Assembly (NCBI GenBank): GCA_009995705.1
Contig: JAADBR010000125.1
Location: 1 to 12,790 of the forward strand
Length of the DNA stretch: 12,790 nt
Direction: 5' to 3'
From: Microcystis aeruginosa W13-11
GTDB lineage: Bacteria; Cyanobacteriota; Cyanobacteriia; Cyanobacteriales; Microcystaceae
The position numbers and the translations under genes are program-made. Position 1 is the stretch's first letter. The number at the start of each line of letters is the position of its first letter. The notes below the pieces were generated by a model. That model was not told the origin of the DNA. It searched no databases and saw nothing but the letters and a program-made list of their open reading frames with translations. Shown in pieces: positions 7,051 through 12,790 of this stretch.

Positions 7051-7375
7051 AATTACCGCAACTGCCACGGCACAGATCGAAAAAGCCTATCGCTGGTATC
7101 GAGGTTATAATGCCGAGTTTGCTGACCGTTGGTTTCGAGGATTAATGAATGCTATTGCGACTCTGCAAGAGAAACCAACTCGTTGTGCTTTAGCGCTCGA
7201 ACAGAGGATTTTTCTACCCAAAGAAGTCCGACAACTTTTTTATGGGAAAGGTAAAAATGTCTATCGAGTGCTTTTTACAATTAGAGATAGTACGGTTTAT
7301 GTGTTATATGTTCGCCATAGCGCCCAAGCACCACTAACACTTGAGGATATAGAGAATGAAGACGACCCTAGTTGA
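7034..7375 (+). CDS. RelE/ParE-family toxin
   Basis: ATG 7034, 17 bases inside the antitoxin gene, gives 113 residues starting MVFQVEITATATAQIEKAYRW in frame. A longer frame from TTG 6968 is rejected because it lies fully within antitoxin coding and adds a basic, non-conserved tail. Features of the RelE/ParE fold are visible: an opening beta strand, two helices (IEKAYRWYRG, FADRWFRGLMNAIATLQEKP), then the central RQLFYGK and the strands NVYRVLFTIRDSTVYVLYVRHSAQ, with the Arg and His often seen in ribosome-dependent or gyrase-directed members. Whether it cuts mRNA (RelE-like) or poisons gyrase (ParE-like) cannot be told. The pair sits between gpmI and secG, typical of a mobile module among housekeeping genes. 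Confidence 0.85.
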   Translation: MVFQVEITATATAQIEKAYRWYRGYNAEFADRWFRGLMNAIATLQEKPTRCALALEQRIFLPKEVRQLFYGKGKNVYRVLFTIRDSTVYVLYVRHSAQAPLTLEDIENEDDPS

Positions 7376-7405
7376 TAACTAATTCAAAGCTGACTGCTTG
7401 ATAAC

Positions 7406-7414
7406 TGCTATACT
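7406..7414 (+). promoter_or_regulatory. Extended -10 promoter for secG
   Basis: TGCTATACT carries the extended TG plus TATACT (five of six to TATAAT). No good -35 lies at the right distance, as expected for an extended -10 promoter. The predicted start near 7421 leaves a leader of 16-22 bases before secG. Confidence 0.4.
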
Positions 7415-7442
7415 TTGTAATGGAAAATAGAGAGTAATGATC

Positions 7443-7676
7443 ATGACAGTGGTGCTGGTAGTACAGATTATTTGGGCGCTGGCAGCGGCCTTTCTGGCGA
7501 TTTTGGTGTTATTACACAGTCCCAAAGGGGATGGTATTGGCGGTATTGGCGGTCAATCACAGATTTTTACCAGCGCAAAAACGGCGGAAAAAACCTTAAA
7601 TCAGGTGACTTGGGCCTTGGGGACGGTATTTATCACCCTAACTATTGTACTGAGCGCCGGCTGGTTAAATCGCTAA
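7443..7676 (+). CDS. secG: Preprotein translocase subunit SecG
   Basis: SecG is the small, non-essential subunit of the SecYEG protein-conducting channel, helping SecA-driven translocation across the plasma and thylakoid membranes. From ATG 7443 the protein has 77 residues: helix 1 (VVLVVQIIWALAAAFLAILVLL), the typical cytoplasmic loop HSPKGDGIGGIGG with QSQIFTSAKTAEKTLN, and helix 2 (VTWALGTVFITLTIVLSAGWL). Size and the SPKGDGxGGxGG loop are diagnostic. An ATG at 7437 is two codons upstream; 7443 is preferred because GAGAG is 8 bases before it but only 2 before 7437. The stop codon is directly followed by the start of the metalloprotease gene, so the two are probably co-translated. Confidence 0.93.
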   Translation: MTVVLVVQIIWALAAAFLAILVLLHSPKGDGIGGIGGQSQIFTSAKTAEKTLNQVTWALGTVFITLTIVLSAGWLNR

Positions 7677-8393
7677 ATGCTAAGAGGTCGGTTCTCTTTT
7701 CTAGGACTCGCAGCCTTGGCGAGTCTTTTGCTGTTTTCCTATTCTCTGATTGCCGACAGTCGGTCGCTACCAGAGTTAAAAACCCATCCTTTACCCGCTA
7801 ATTTAGCCCAATGGCAAGAGCAAAACCAACCCGGGGATTATTTTGATGCTGTGGAAATCAGTCCCGTGGGAGCGTTGATTTGGTCGCAATTTCCCGTGAA
7901 GATTTATGTTCAGAGCGATCGCAGTTCTTGGCTGAGTTTGGTACAACAGGCGATCGCTGAATGGGGGCAGTATTTGCCGATCGAGTTGGTAAATCGGGCA
8001 GAATTGGCCGATATCCTCGTTAAACGGGAGTTACCACCGTCGGGAGTCCGTTTTAATCCCGAAACTGGTAAGTTAGAACTGCCCCGGGTGCGTTCTGCCA
8101 TAACACAATACGAGATTTTTGTCAAGGAAAATCGCTTAACTCATCGGATGAGTATCCAGATTAGTCCTAATTTAGCCGATCGGTCGGCCTTAGCGGCAGC
8201 GCGGCACGAATTAGGTCACGCTTTGGGAATTTGGGGTCATAGTCCCCTAGAGACGGATGTGATGTATTTCGCTCAAACTAGAGATATTGCCCCGATTTCT
8301 AGCCGGGATATTAACACTTTGAAAAAGGTTTATCAGCAGCCAACTAAGTTAGGTTGGCAGATGGATCAGCTAGGGTATCTAATACCTGAATAG
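7677..8393 (+). CDS. Exported metzincin-like (matrixin-type) zinc metalloprotease
   Basis: The 238-residue protein starts at ATG 7677, the very next base after the secG stop, so translation probably re-initiates. An N-terminal hydrophobic segment (about 6-25) signals export or anchoring. The region at 70-170 (FPVKIYVQ, QAIAEWGQYLPIEL, ADILVKRELP) has the strand and helix pattern of matrixin catalytic domains. The zinc site is HELGHALGIWGH: His177, catalytic Glu178, His181, and third ligand His188, one residue later than in the canonical HExxHxxGxxH. Met196 in DVMYF forms the Met-turn, eight residues after His188 as in matrix metalloproteases. It would cut proteins in the periplasm or lumen; the substrate is unknown. 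There is no clear pro-domain Cys switch and no cysteine at all in the ectodomain. Confidence 0.85.
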   Translation: MLRGRFSFLGLAALASLLLFSYSLIADSRSLPELKTHPLPANLAQWQEQNQPGDYFDAVEISPVGALIWSQFPVKIYVQSDRSSWLSLVQQAIAEWGQYLPIELVNRAELADILVKRELPPSGVRFNPETGKLELPRVRSAITQYEIFVKENRLTHRMSIQISPNLADRSALAAARHELGHALGIWGHSPLETDVMYFAQTRDIAPISSRDINTLKKVYQQPTKLGWQMDQLGYLIPE

Positions 8394-8483
8394 GTAAATA
8401 TTGCTCTTCAGTCGGTTCTGCTATTAAAAAGTATAAGTTATGGATATACTTAGGATTAGCTGAATAATGGTGAAATATAGACG
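8394..8483. other. Left part of a 355-base gene-free gap
   Basis: No coding region is seen. A perfect 7-bp inverted repeat, AAGTATA (8429-8435) and TATACTT (8445-8451), could form a weak A/T-rich hairpin 36 bases after the metalloprotease stop. It is not followed by a T tract, so a terminator call is not justified. The MITE-like element follows. Confidence 0.3.
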
Positions 8484-8671
8484 AAGTAAGGGTTTTAGGG
8501 TCTTGTTTCGCGAAACAGGTGCAAGATTTTGAGAGAATCGTGGTTCAAAACCTTGCGTCTTCATGGTTCCGCGTCCTGTAGGGGCGAAGCATTCGGACAA
8601 TAACCTATCGGTAAAACCGAAGATTTTCTATCCGAATGCTTCGCCCGTACTTTTTGCCGCAAACCCTACTT
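8484..8671. mobile_element. MITE-like folded repeat element, about 188 bp
   Basis: Ends are imperfect terminal inverted repeats: AAGTAAGGGTTT (8484-8495) and AAACCCTACTT (8661-8671), complementary except for one extra base. Inside lie a perfect 14-bp palindrome, TGTTTCGCGAAACA (8504-8517), and a long inverted repeat (8578-8650). There is no coding capacity. The strong internal symmetry, short terminal repeats and small size suggest a non-autonomous element, and the GGGCGAAGCATTCGG core is, from memory, a frequent repeat in Microcystis and related genomes. No clear target duplication flanks it, so the exact borders are uncertain, and it could be two separate repeats side by side. Confidence 0.5.
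8578..8650. repeat. Long inverted repeat with nested hairpin
   Basis: Arms 8578-8600 and 8628-8650 pair at 20 of 23 positions, including a perfect 16-bp core GGGCGAAGCATTCGGA (8582-8597) with its complement at 8631-8646. The 27-base centre contains a second hairpin, TCGGT-AAA-ACCGA (8608-8620). Transcribed RNA or extruded DNA from either strand would form a stable cruciform-like structure. Confidence 0.8.
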
Positions 8672-8686
8672 AACCGACTAAGATGC

Positions 8687-8710
8687 AGCAATGTTCCTGA
8701 CTCCATTGCT
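8687..8710. promoter_or_regulatory. Inverted repeat (possible operator) over the -35 of the TPR-protease operon
   Basis: AGCAATG (8687-8693) and CATTGCT (8704-8710) are perfect complements separated by 10 bases. The right arm covers the candidate -35 TTGCTA (8706-8711). The layout matches a dimeric regulator binding site that would block the promoter, but no regulator is known and a simple hairpin is the alternative. Confidence 0.4.
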
Positions 8711-8733
8711 ATCTGTTAACCTATAGATAGAAT
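8706..8733 (+). promoter_or_regulatory. Candidate promoter of the 8749-12484 operon
   Basis: TTGCTA (8706-8711, four of six to TTGACA) is followed after 16 bases by TAGAAT (8728-8733, five of six to TATAAT). Transcription near 8740 would leave a very short leader before ATG 8749 or the second ATG at 8758. No Shine-Dalgarno is present. Confidence 0.4.
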
Positions 8734-8748
8734 ATTTTTAATCAGCTT

Positions 8749-10611
8749 ATGAAAGTGATGCGGCTGGCTTGGGTGTTAACTTTGGCATTGATGATCATGC
8801 CGCCGACAACAGTGGCACAAACACTGGAGCAGTTATGGCAACAGGGTGAAACCGCTCAAGCGCAAAAAAAATACCAGGAAGCCGAAAGAATCTGGCGACA
8901 AATTATTCAGCTTGAGCCTAACAGTGCTGTGGCTTTTAGCAATCTCTGCGACGCGCTATTCCGTCAAAATAAGTTAGACGAAGCACTGATTTTCTGTCAA
9001 AAGTCGCTCGCTCTCGACCCAAAACTTCCAGAAACCTACAAAAATATAGGTAATGTCCTATATTTCCAGAAAAAACTGACGGAAGCCGAGGAAATGTACC
9101 GCAAGGCGCTCGCTCTTGATGATAAGTATGTCTATGCCTACAACAATCTCGGTAACGTGCTGTCTGACCAGAAAAAACTGACAGAAGCCGAGGAAATGTA
9201 CCGTCGGGCGCTCGCTCTTGATGATAAGTATGTCTATGCCTACAACAATCTCGGTATCGTGCTGGCGGACCAGAAAAAACTGACAGAAGCCGAGGAAATG
9301 TACCGCAAGGCGCTCGCTCTTGATGATAAGTATGTCTATGCCTACAACAATCTCGGTATCGTGCTGAGGGCCCAGAAAAAACTGACAGAAGCCGAGGAAA
9401 TGTACCGTCGGGCGCTCGCTCTTGATGATAAGTTTGTCTATGCCTACTACAATCTCGGTAACGTGCTGTATGACCAGAAAAAACTGACAGAAGCCGAGGA
9501 AATGTACCGTCGGGCGCTCGCTCTTGATGATAAGTATGTCAATGCCTACAACAATCTCGGTAACGTGCTGTATGACCAGAAAAAACTGACAGAAGCCGAG
9601 GAAATGTACCGTCGGGCGCTCGCTCTTGATGATAAGTTTGTCGATGCCTACAACAATCTCGGTAACGTGCTGTATGACCAGAAAAAACTGACAGAAGCCG
9701 AGGAAATGTACCGTCGGGCCTTAGATTTACCGGATGATACTACTGGGACTCCTACTACCGCTCACACCCTTGCCCATAATAATTTGGGTCGGCTCCTACA
9801 GGAACAGGGCAAGCTAGAGGCAGCGATCGCTGAGTTCGAGAAGGCGACAAAAATCGATCCGAAGTTTGAATTTGCCAGCAATAACCTGCAAGAGGCCCGG
9901 CGCTTGTTATCCTTGCAGCAACAACCGGAGCAGATCATCGCTTTGAATAATACTAAATATCTACCCCAAGAGGATCCCCTCACCCCGATCAAGCGATCGA
10001 TCGTTAAAATCAGTGTGGTCTTTACCGGTAACGCCAAGGGGACTGCCTACGGTACGGGTTATGTGGTCAAACGCCGGGGAACAACGGTGTGGATTATCAC
10101 TAATCGTCATGTGGTGGTCGATCGCGACACGGAACAGAGGGGCGATAATAATCTGGAAGTGGAACCCTATTACGGCGAAAATCTACCCAACCTCCCGCGC
10201 GATCGTGTAGTGGCTAAAATAAGTCAGATCACCCAACCCCAAGAAAACTTGGATTTAGCCTTGCTGGAAGTCACGGGTTTACCAGACGATATCAGTCCTT
10301 TAACCTTTCATCAAGGCAAAATTGCCGCAGAAACACGGATTTCTATCATCGGACATCCTGAATCAAAAGATTGGTCGAAGTACGAGGCGATTACCATTGG
10401 TATTCACCCTAGTAGCGGCAATTTATTAATCGATGTGAGTCTGGGAGTTGGCGCTTCTGGTAGTCCAGTATTCGATCGGGAAATGCGGGTGATCGGATTG
10501 ATGTTTAGGACGATTAGCGAGTCCCAAATCGATTCTACTGGTATCGGTTTCGCTTACCCAATCGATCGAGTTCTCCAACAATTAGCTCAATGGCAGGTGG
10601 CTGTACCATGA
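8749..10611 (+). CDS. Exported TPR-repeat protein fused to a trypsin-like serine protease domain
   Basis: The 620 residues open with a signal peptide (MKVMRLAWVLTLALMIMPPTTVAQ; likely cut after VAQ or near it). About nine 34-residue TPR units follow (26-390), most reading QKKLTEAEEMYR(K/R)ALALDD with YAYNNLG; one unit near 326-340 carries an extra TTGTPTTAHT stretch. Then comes an S1/S46-like trypsin fold (415-615) with the triad visible: His454 in ITNRHVVV, Asp502 in ENLDLALLEV, Ser570 in GVGASGSPVFD. All three are present, so an active periplasmic or lumenal protease is likely, with the TPR arm as the substrate or partner platform. The central TPRs are nearly identical in DNA, a sign of recent expansion. 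The stop overlaps the next start as ATGA, so the downstream secreted protein is translationally coupled. ATG 8749 and ATG 8758 are both possible starts. Confidence 0.9.
   Translation: MKVMRLAWVLTLALMIMPPTTVAQTLEQLWQQGETAQAQKKYQEAERIWRQIIQLEPNSAVAFSNLCDALFRQNKLDEALIFCQKSLALDPKLPETYKNIGNVLYFQKKLTEAEEMYRKALALDDKYVYAYNNLGNVLSDQKKLTEAEEMYRRALALDDKYVYAYNNLGIVLADQKKLTEAEEMYRKALALDDKYVYAYNNLGIVLRAQKKLTEAEEMYRRALALDDKFVYAYYNLGNVLYDQKKLTEAEEMYRRALALDDKYVNAYNNLGNVLYDQKKLTEAEEMYRRALALDDKFVDAYNNLGNVLYDQKKLTEAEEMYRRALDLPDDTTGTPTTAHTLAHNNLGRLLQEQGKLEAAIAEFEKATKIDPKFEFASNNLQEARRLLSLQQQPEQIIALNNTKYLPQEDPLTPIKRSIVKISVVFTGNAKGTAYGTGYVVKRRGTTVWIITNRHVVVDRDTEQRGDNNLEVEPYYGENLPNLPRDRVVAKISQITQPQENLDLALLEVTGLPDDISPLTFHQGKIAAETRISIIGHPESKDWSKYEAITIGIHPSSGNLLIDVSLGVGASGSPVFDREMRVIGLMFRTISESQIDSTGIGFAYPIDRVLQQLAQWQVAVP
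9067..9719 (+). repeat. Tandem 102-bp DNA repeats, about 6.4 copies, coding for TPRs
   Basis: Units begin with CAGAAAAAACTGAC at 9067, 9169, 9271, 9373, 9475, 9577 and a partial copy at 9679, each exactly 102 bases (34 codons). Copies differ at only a few positions, mainly AAG or CGG for the residue after YR, TAT or TTT after AAG, and the codons just before CAG. The TPR units on either side (before 9067 and after 9720) are far more diverged. Confidence 0.95.
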
Positions 10612-11348
10612 AAAAATCATTTATTGTCCTTAACTTAACAATTCTTAGTCTTATTTTAGTCTCGTTCTTCCCTCCTATTCAAGCTCAAAACTGTGGGACG
10701 GGAAATACTAGATCTAGCAACTATATCCAGAGAGATAATGACAAGCGCTGTGAGGGAATAGCTCCGATCGATATTGCGGGCAGTTTTAGTCTTATTTCCC
10801 TTTCTATCGGCCGGATTCGGGAGATGACTGACTCCCTAAAGTTGGAAGTACCTAGTCGTAATGACCGAGTGCCGAAAGTGATAGTGCGTTCTGTGCCAAA
10901 AAATTATCAACTCGCTCCCCTCACCTTGCGTCCCCAAGGTTCTCGCTATCAATTTAAATGGTCTAACTATGTTATTGATCGCGAAGATATCGCCCTTGAA
11001 AGTCTGCGGGCCACGGCCTCTATCAGTGACGGTAAATTGATCTATTTGCCGGTTATTTTTAATCAGGCAACAACCTACGATATCGTCCTTTTTGCTAATG
11101 TGCGTAGCCAGATCAAAGAATTACAAATCCTCCAGAACAACAAGGTTATCTATGAGACTTCTCGCCCTAACTGGCAACCAAAAGGAGAAATTTTCTTTAC
11201 TTGGGATGGGCGTACTTCTGATGGTAAACTGGCTAAGGCGGGATTGTACGAATTGCGAGTCAAAGCTTTATTAGAACAAGATGATGCTCCTCCCAGAAAT
11301 GCCCCGATTAATATAACTTTTGAACATAATCCCCAGTGGCTAAAATGA
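10608..11348 (+). CDS. Secreted protein with C-terminal FlgD-like Ig domain, unknown function
   Basis: The start is ATG 10608, overlapping the protease stop as ATGA; an upstream frame from 10590 would spoil the signal peptide. The 246 residues begin with MKKSFIVLNLTILSLILVSF and a likely cut after PPIQA. Next is a conserved-looking patch with two cysteines (Cys29 and Cys48; YIQRDNDKRCEGIAPIDIAG), then beta-rich sequence (about 55-165). The last part (168-240) resembles the Ig-like fold at the end of FlgD and of many exported proteins: IFFTWDGRTSDGKLAKAGLY then ELRVKALLEQ. No enzymatic motif is seen. The tight coupling suggests it works with the upstream TPR-protease and downstream membrane protein, perhaps as a partner, substrate or inhibitor (inference). 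Confidence 0.8.
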   Translation: MKKSFIVLNLTILSLILVSFFPPIQAQNCGTGNTRSSNYIQRDNDKRCEGIAPIDIAGSFSLISLSIGRIREMTDSLKLEVPSRNDRVPKVIVRSVPKNYQLAPLTLRPQGSRYQFKWSNYVIDREDIALESLRATASISDGKLIYLPVIFNQATTYDIVLFANVRSQIKELQILQNNKVIYETSRPNWQPKGEIFFTWDGRTSDGKLAKAGLYELRVKALLEQDDAPPRNAPINITFEHNPQWLK

Positions 11349-12484
11349 AGTCCAAGCATAATTTTAAAAGTTTCTGGCGATTTATCAGGAAAAATCTCAA
11401 GTTTTGCACAGTTTTTATAGTTACTCTAGCACTGGTTTTCCTGTCGATTTTTTGGGGAATTATCCCAGTTAAACAAAACTTTGAAGGCAATTTATTGGTA
11501 AAAAGCTTTAGTTTTACCTGTCAAGAAAACGAAAGTTTATTGCTCAAAGATGTCGATAATCTTGCCCAGATAGATCTATCGGGACTGAAAAAATTTACCC
11601 TCGCTGGCACCTTTAGCAGTCTTGCAGATCCCGAACTCAATAAACGAGAGCGACTAGAAATTGAATCAATCCGGGAAAATAGCACTTTAACAATTACCCC
11701 GACGGCGGATTTTATCCTGCAAGAACTCCGTTTACAAAAGGAAACTAGAGTAAAAAATCTCAAATACGCGCCTTTTAATAATCTTTTGGCTTTTAGTTTG
11801 CAGCCAAATTCTCAACCAGTAAATTTATCATTTAACCCTAGCGGCAACCCGATTAAAATAACTCTTTCTGGTTATAAAATTGCTAATTTACCCCTAAAAA
11901 AAGAGGATATTCCCCTCGAATTTAATCTCAGCACCACCGAATTTAGATTAGAAATACAACAAGCGATCGATGTTAATTTACAACTTTCTCCAGATCAAGA
12001 ACAGCCTATTTTTTGGCGCAATATTAAAGTTAGTAATGTTAGATTTGAGAGACCGATTATCACCGGTAATAATGTGAGAGATGACTTAGTGGAATCGACA
12101 ATTATTTCCGGTAATATCCGGATGGCTCAACAGGATCTTAAGCTAGAAGAAAACCAATTCCTGATCGTCGAGAAACCGGGAGTAGAGATATTAAATCAGA
12201 TAAAAATTATCCGAGAGGATAGCAACCAAAACCTCAAACTAAAAACCACGGGGGAAAACTTGCAGATTACCGAAGCATCACAAGGTTTAGAAGTGAGCGT
12301 TTCCGGCAATACCAACAGCATCCAAGTGGGGTTAAATCCGCGACTACCGATCGCCCAAATTCAAGGCAGTTTTTTATCGCGTTATCTTGGTAGCGAGGCG
12401 ATCGTGGCGATAATTTCCTTTTCTGCTGGTTTGATTGTTTCCTTGCTTTCCTGGTTATTCGATAATTTTCCCGCTTCTCCCTAA
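11345..12484 (+). CDS. Two-helix membrane protein with a large external domain, unknown function
   Basis: The start is ATG 11345, again an ATGA overlap with the preceding stop (11346-11348); a GTG at 11336 is the alternative. The 379 residues have a basic N-terminus (KSKHNFKSFWRFIRKNLK), helix 1 (about 20-40), a roughly 310-residue beta-rich domain, and helix 2 (about 352-372, AIVAIISFSAGLIVSLLSW), ending in a short tail. By the positive-inside rule both termini are cytoplasmic and the domain is periplasmic or lumenal. The ectodomain reads as repeated beta strands (LSGLKKFTLAGTF, KITLSGYKIANLPL, ISGNIRMAQQDLKL, LEVSVSGNTNSIQVGL). I do not recognise the family. It would be the membrane anchor of the three-gene set (inference). 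Base composition is more A/T-rich than in gpmI. Confidence 0.75.
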   Translation: MKSKHNFKSFWRFIRKNLKFCTVFIVTLALVFLSIFWGIIPVKQNFEGNLLVKSFSFTCQENESLLLKDVDNLAQIDLSGLKKFTLAGTFSSLADPELNKRERLEIESIRENSTLTITPTADFILQELRLQKETRVKNLKYAPFNNLLAFSLQPNSQPVNLSFNPSGNPIKITLSGYKIANLPLKKEDIPLEFNLSTTEFRLEIQQAIDVNLQLSPDQEQPIFWRNIKVSNVRFERPIITGNNVRDDLVESTIISGNIRMAQQDLKLEENQFLIVEKPGVEILNQIKIIREDSNQNLKLKTTGENLQITEASQGLEVSVSGNTNSIQVGLNPRLPIAQIQGSFLSRYLGSEAIVAIISFSAGLIVSLLSWLFDNFPASP

Positions 12485-12561
12485 AAACTACCGTCCCGCT
12501 CGCTAAACTGCCAAATTGATAAGAGCCTTTCACCTTTCGTCGCCCTATTGAGCAAAACTAG

Positions 12562-12603
12562 GTATTGTAAAGTTTCAATACAAATATAGTCAGATATAGT
12601 CAG
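12562..12603. repeat. Inverted repeat plus exact tandem 10-bp repeat upstream of the IS607-type gene
   Basis: GTATTG (12562-12567) and CAATAC (12576-12581) form a perfect 6-bp inverted repeat. Two base pairs on, ATATAGTCAG is repeated exactly in tandem (12584-12593 and 12594-12603). The cluster lies 19-60 bases before the transposase ATG, where the left end and transposase binding sites of an IS607-type element would be expected. The flanking junction cannot be placed because IS607 elements leave no target duplication or terminal repeats. Confidence 0.5.
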
Positions 12604-12621
12604 GCATGGTAATATACAGAC

Positions 12622-12786
12622 ATGAAACTATCAGAATATGCAAAAAAAGCAGCAATAAGTTATCGAACGGCTTGGCGGTGGTGGAAACAAGGGAATTTAA
12701 CAGGCTATCAATTGCCTTCTGGTACAATTATCACAACGGATGACAACCCTTCAAAACCCGACGCTGAGTTAAAAGACAACGGATAA
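12622..12786 (+). CDS. IS607-type transposase TnpA, DNA-binding N-terminus only (probably truncated)
   Basis: ATG 12622 to TAA 12784-12786 gives 54 residues. MKLSEYAKKAAISYRTAWRW then WKQGNLTGYQLPSGTIITTDD is a typical MerR-like helix-turn-helix of IS607-family serine transposases. In complete members a resolvase domain of about 150 residues follows with an ARVSS-type catalytic Ser. Here the frame stops right where that domain should begin, after PSKPDAELKDNG. This may be a broken element, a frameshift near the stop, or a stand-alone regulator; only four bases of sequence remain in the window, so the choice is open. The adjacent tandem 10-bp repeats support a real element end. Confidence 0.75.
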   Translation: MKLSEYAKKAAISYRTAWRWWKQGNLTGYQLPSGTIITTDDNPSKPDAELKDNG

Positions 12787-12790
12787 CAAT

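Noticed and set aside
9067..9719. CRISPR-like array
   Set aside because: The units are contiguous 102-bp coding repeats without variable spacers; they encode TPRs in frame.
10590..10607. Upstream start for the FlgD-Ig protein
   Set aside because: It would put MAGGCT before a perfect MKK signal peptide, and ATG 10608 forms a standard ATGA overlap.

Overview
The window looks like chromosomal DNA of a cyanobacterium, most probably Microcystis or a close relative (inference). The octamer GCGATCGC (HIP1) occurs eight times between about 2,880 and 9,830. The protein set is cyanobacterial: a caspase-GUN4 fusion, PstS-like and pentapeptide proteins, gpmI near secG. A folded repeat containing GGGCGAAGCATTCGGA is of a kind I associate with Microcystis genomes (from memory, not searched).

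Layout. Positions 1-199 hold the start of an unknown minus-strand gene that runs off the left edge. A 335-base gap follows, with a good promoter (TTGACA-N17-TAAGAT) for an exported pentapeptide-repeat protein (544-1047). Convergent to it is a minus-strand pair: a small secreted protein (2621-3142), then an exported caspase-fold (metacaspase) protein with a C-terminal GUN4 porphyrin-binding domain (1082-2584). A three-helix membrane protein (3231-4013) and an anchored orphan PstS-like phosphate-binding protein (4081-5058, minus) come next. gpmI (5165-6763) encodes cofactor-independent phosphoglycerate mutase. It is followed by a RelE/ParE-type toxin-antitoxin pair (6793-7375), then secG and, with no gap, an exported metzincin-like metalloprotease (7677-8393).

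The 355-base gap at 8394-8748 holds a MITE-like folded element (8484-8671) and an inverted repeat overlapping a candidate promoter. Downstream is a tight three-gene operon (8749-12484) joined by two ATGA overlaps. It encodes an exported TPR-trypsin-like protease whose TPRs come from almost identical 102-bp DNA repeats, a secreted protein ending in a FlgD-like Ig fold, and a two-helix membrane protein with a large external domain. The right edge (12622-12786) carries the DNA-binding N-terminus of an IS607-type serine transposase, stopped before its catalytic domain, preceded by a tandem 10-bp repeat.

The theme is cell-envelope proteolysis: a caspase-GUN4 protein, a metzincin and a TPR-trypsin protease, all with export signals. 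The best candidate for an undescribed system is the 8749-12484 operon; the caspase-GUN4 fusion with its small secreted partner is second.
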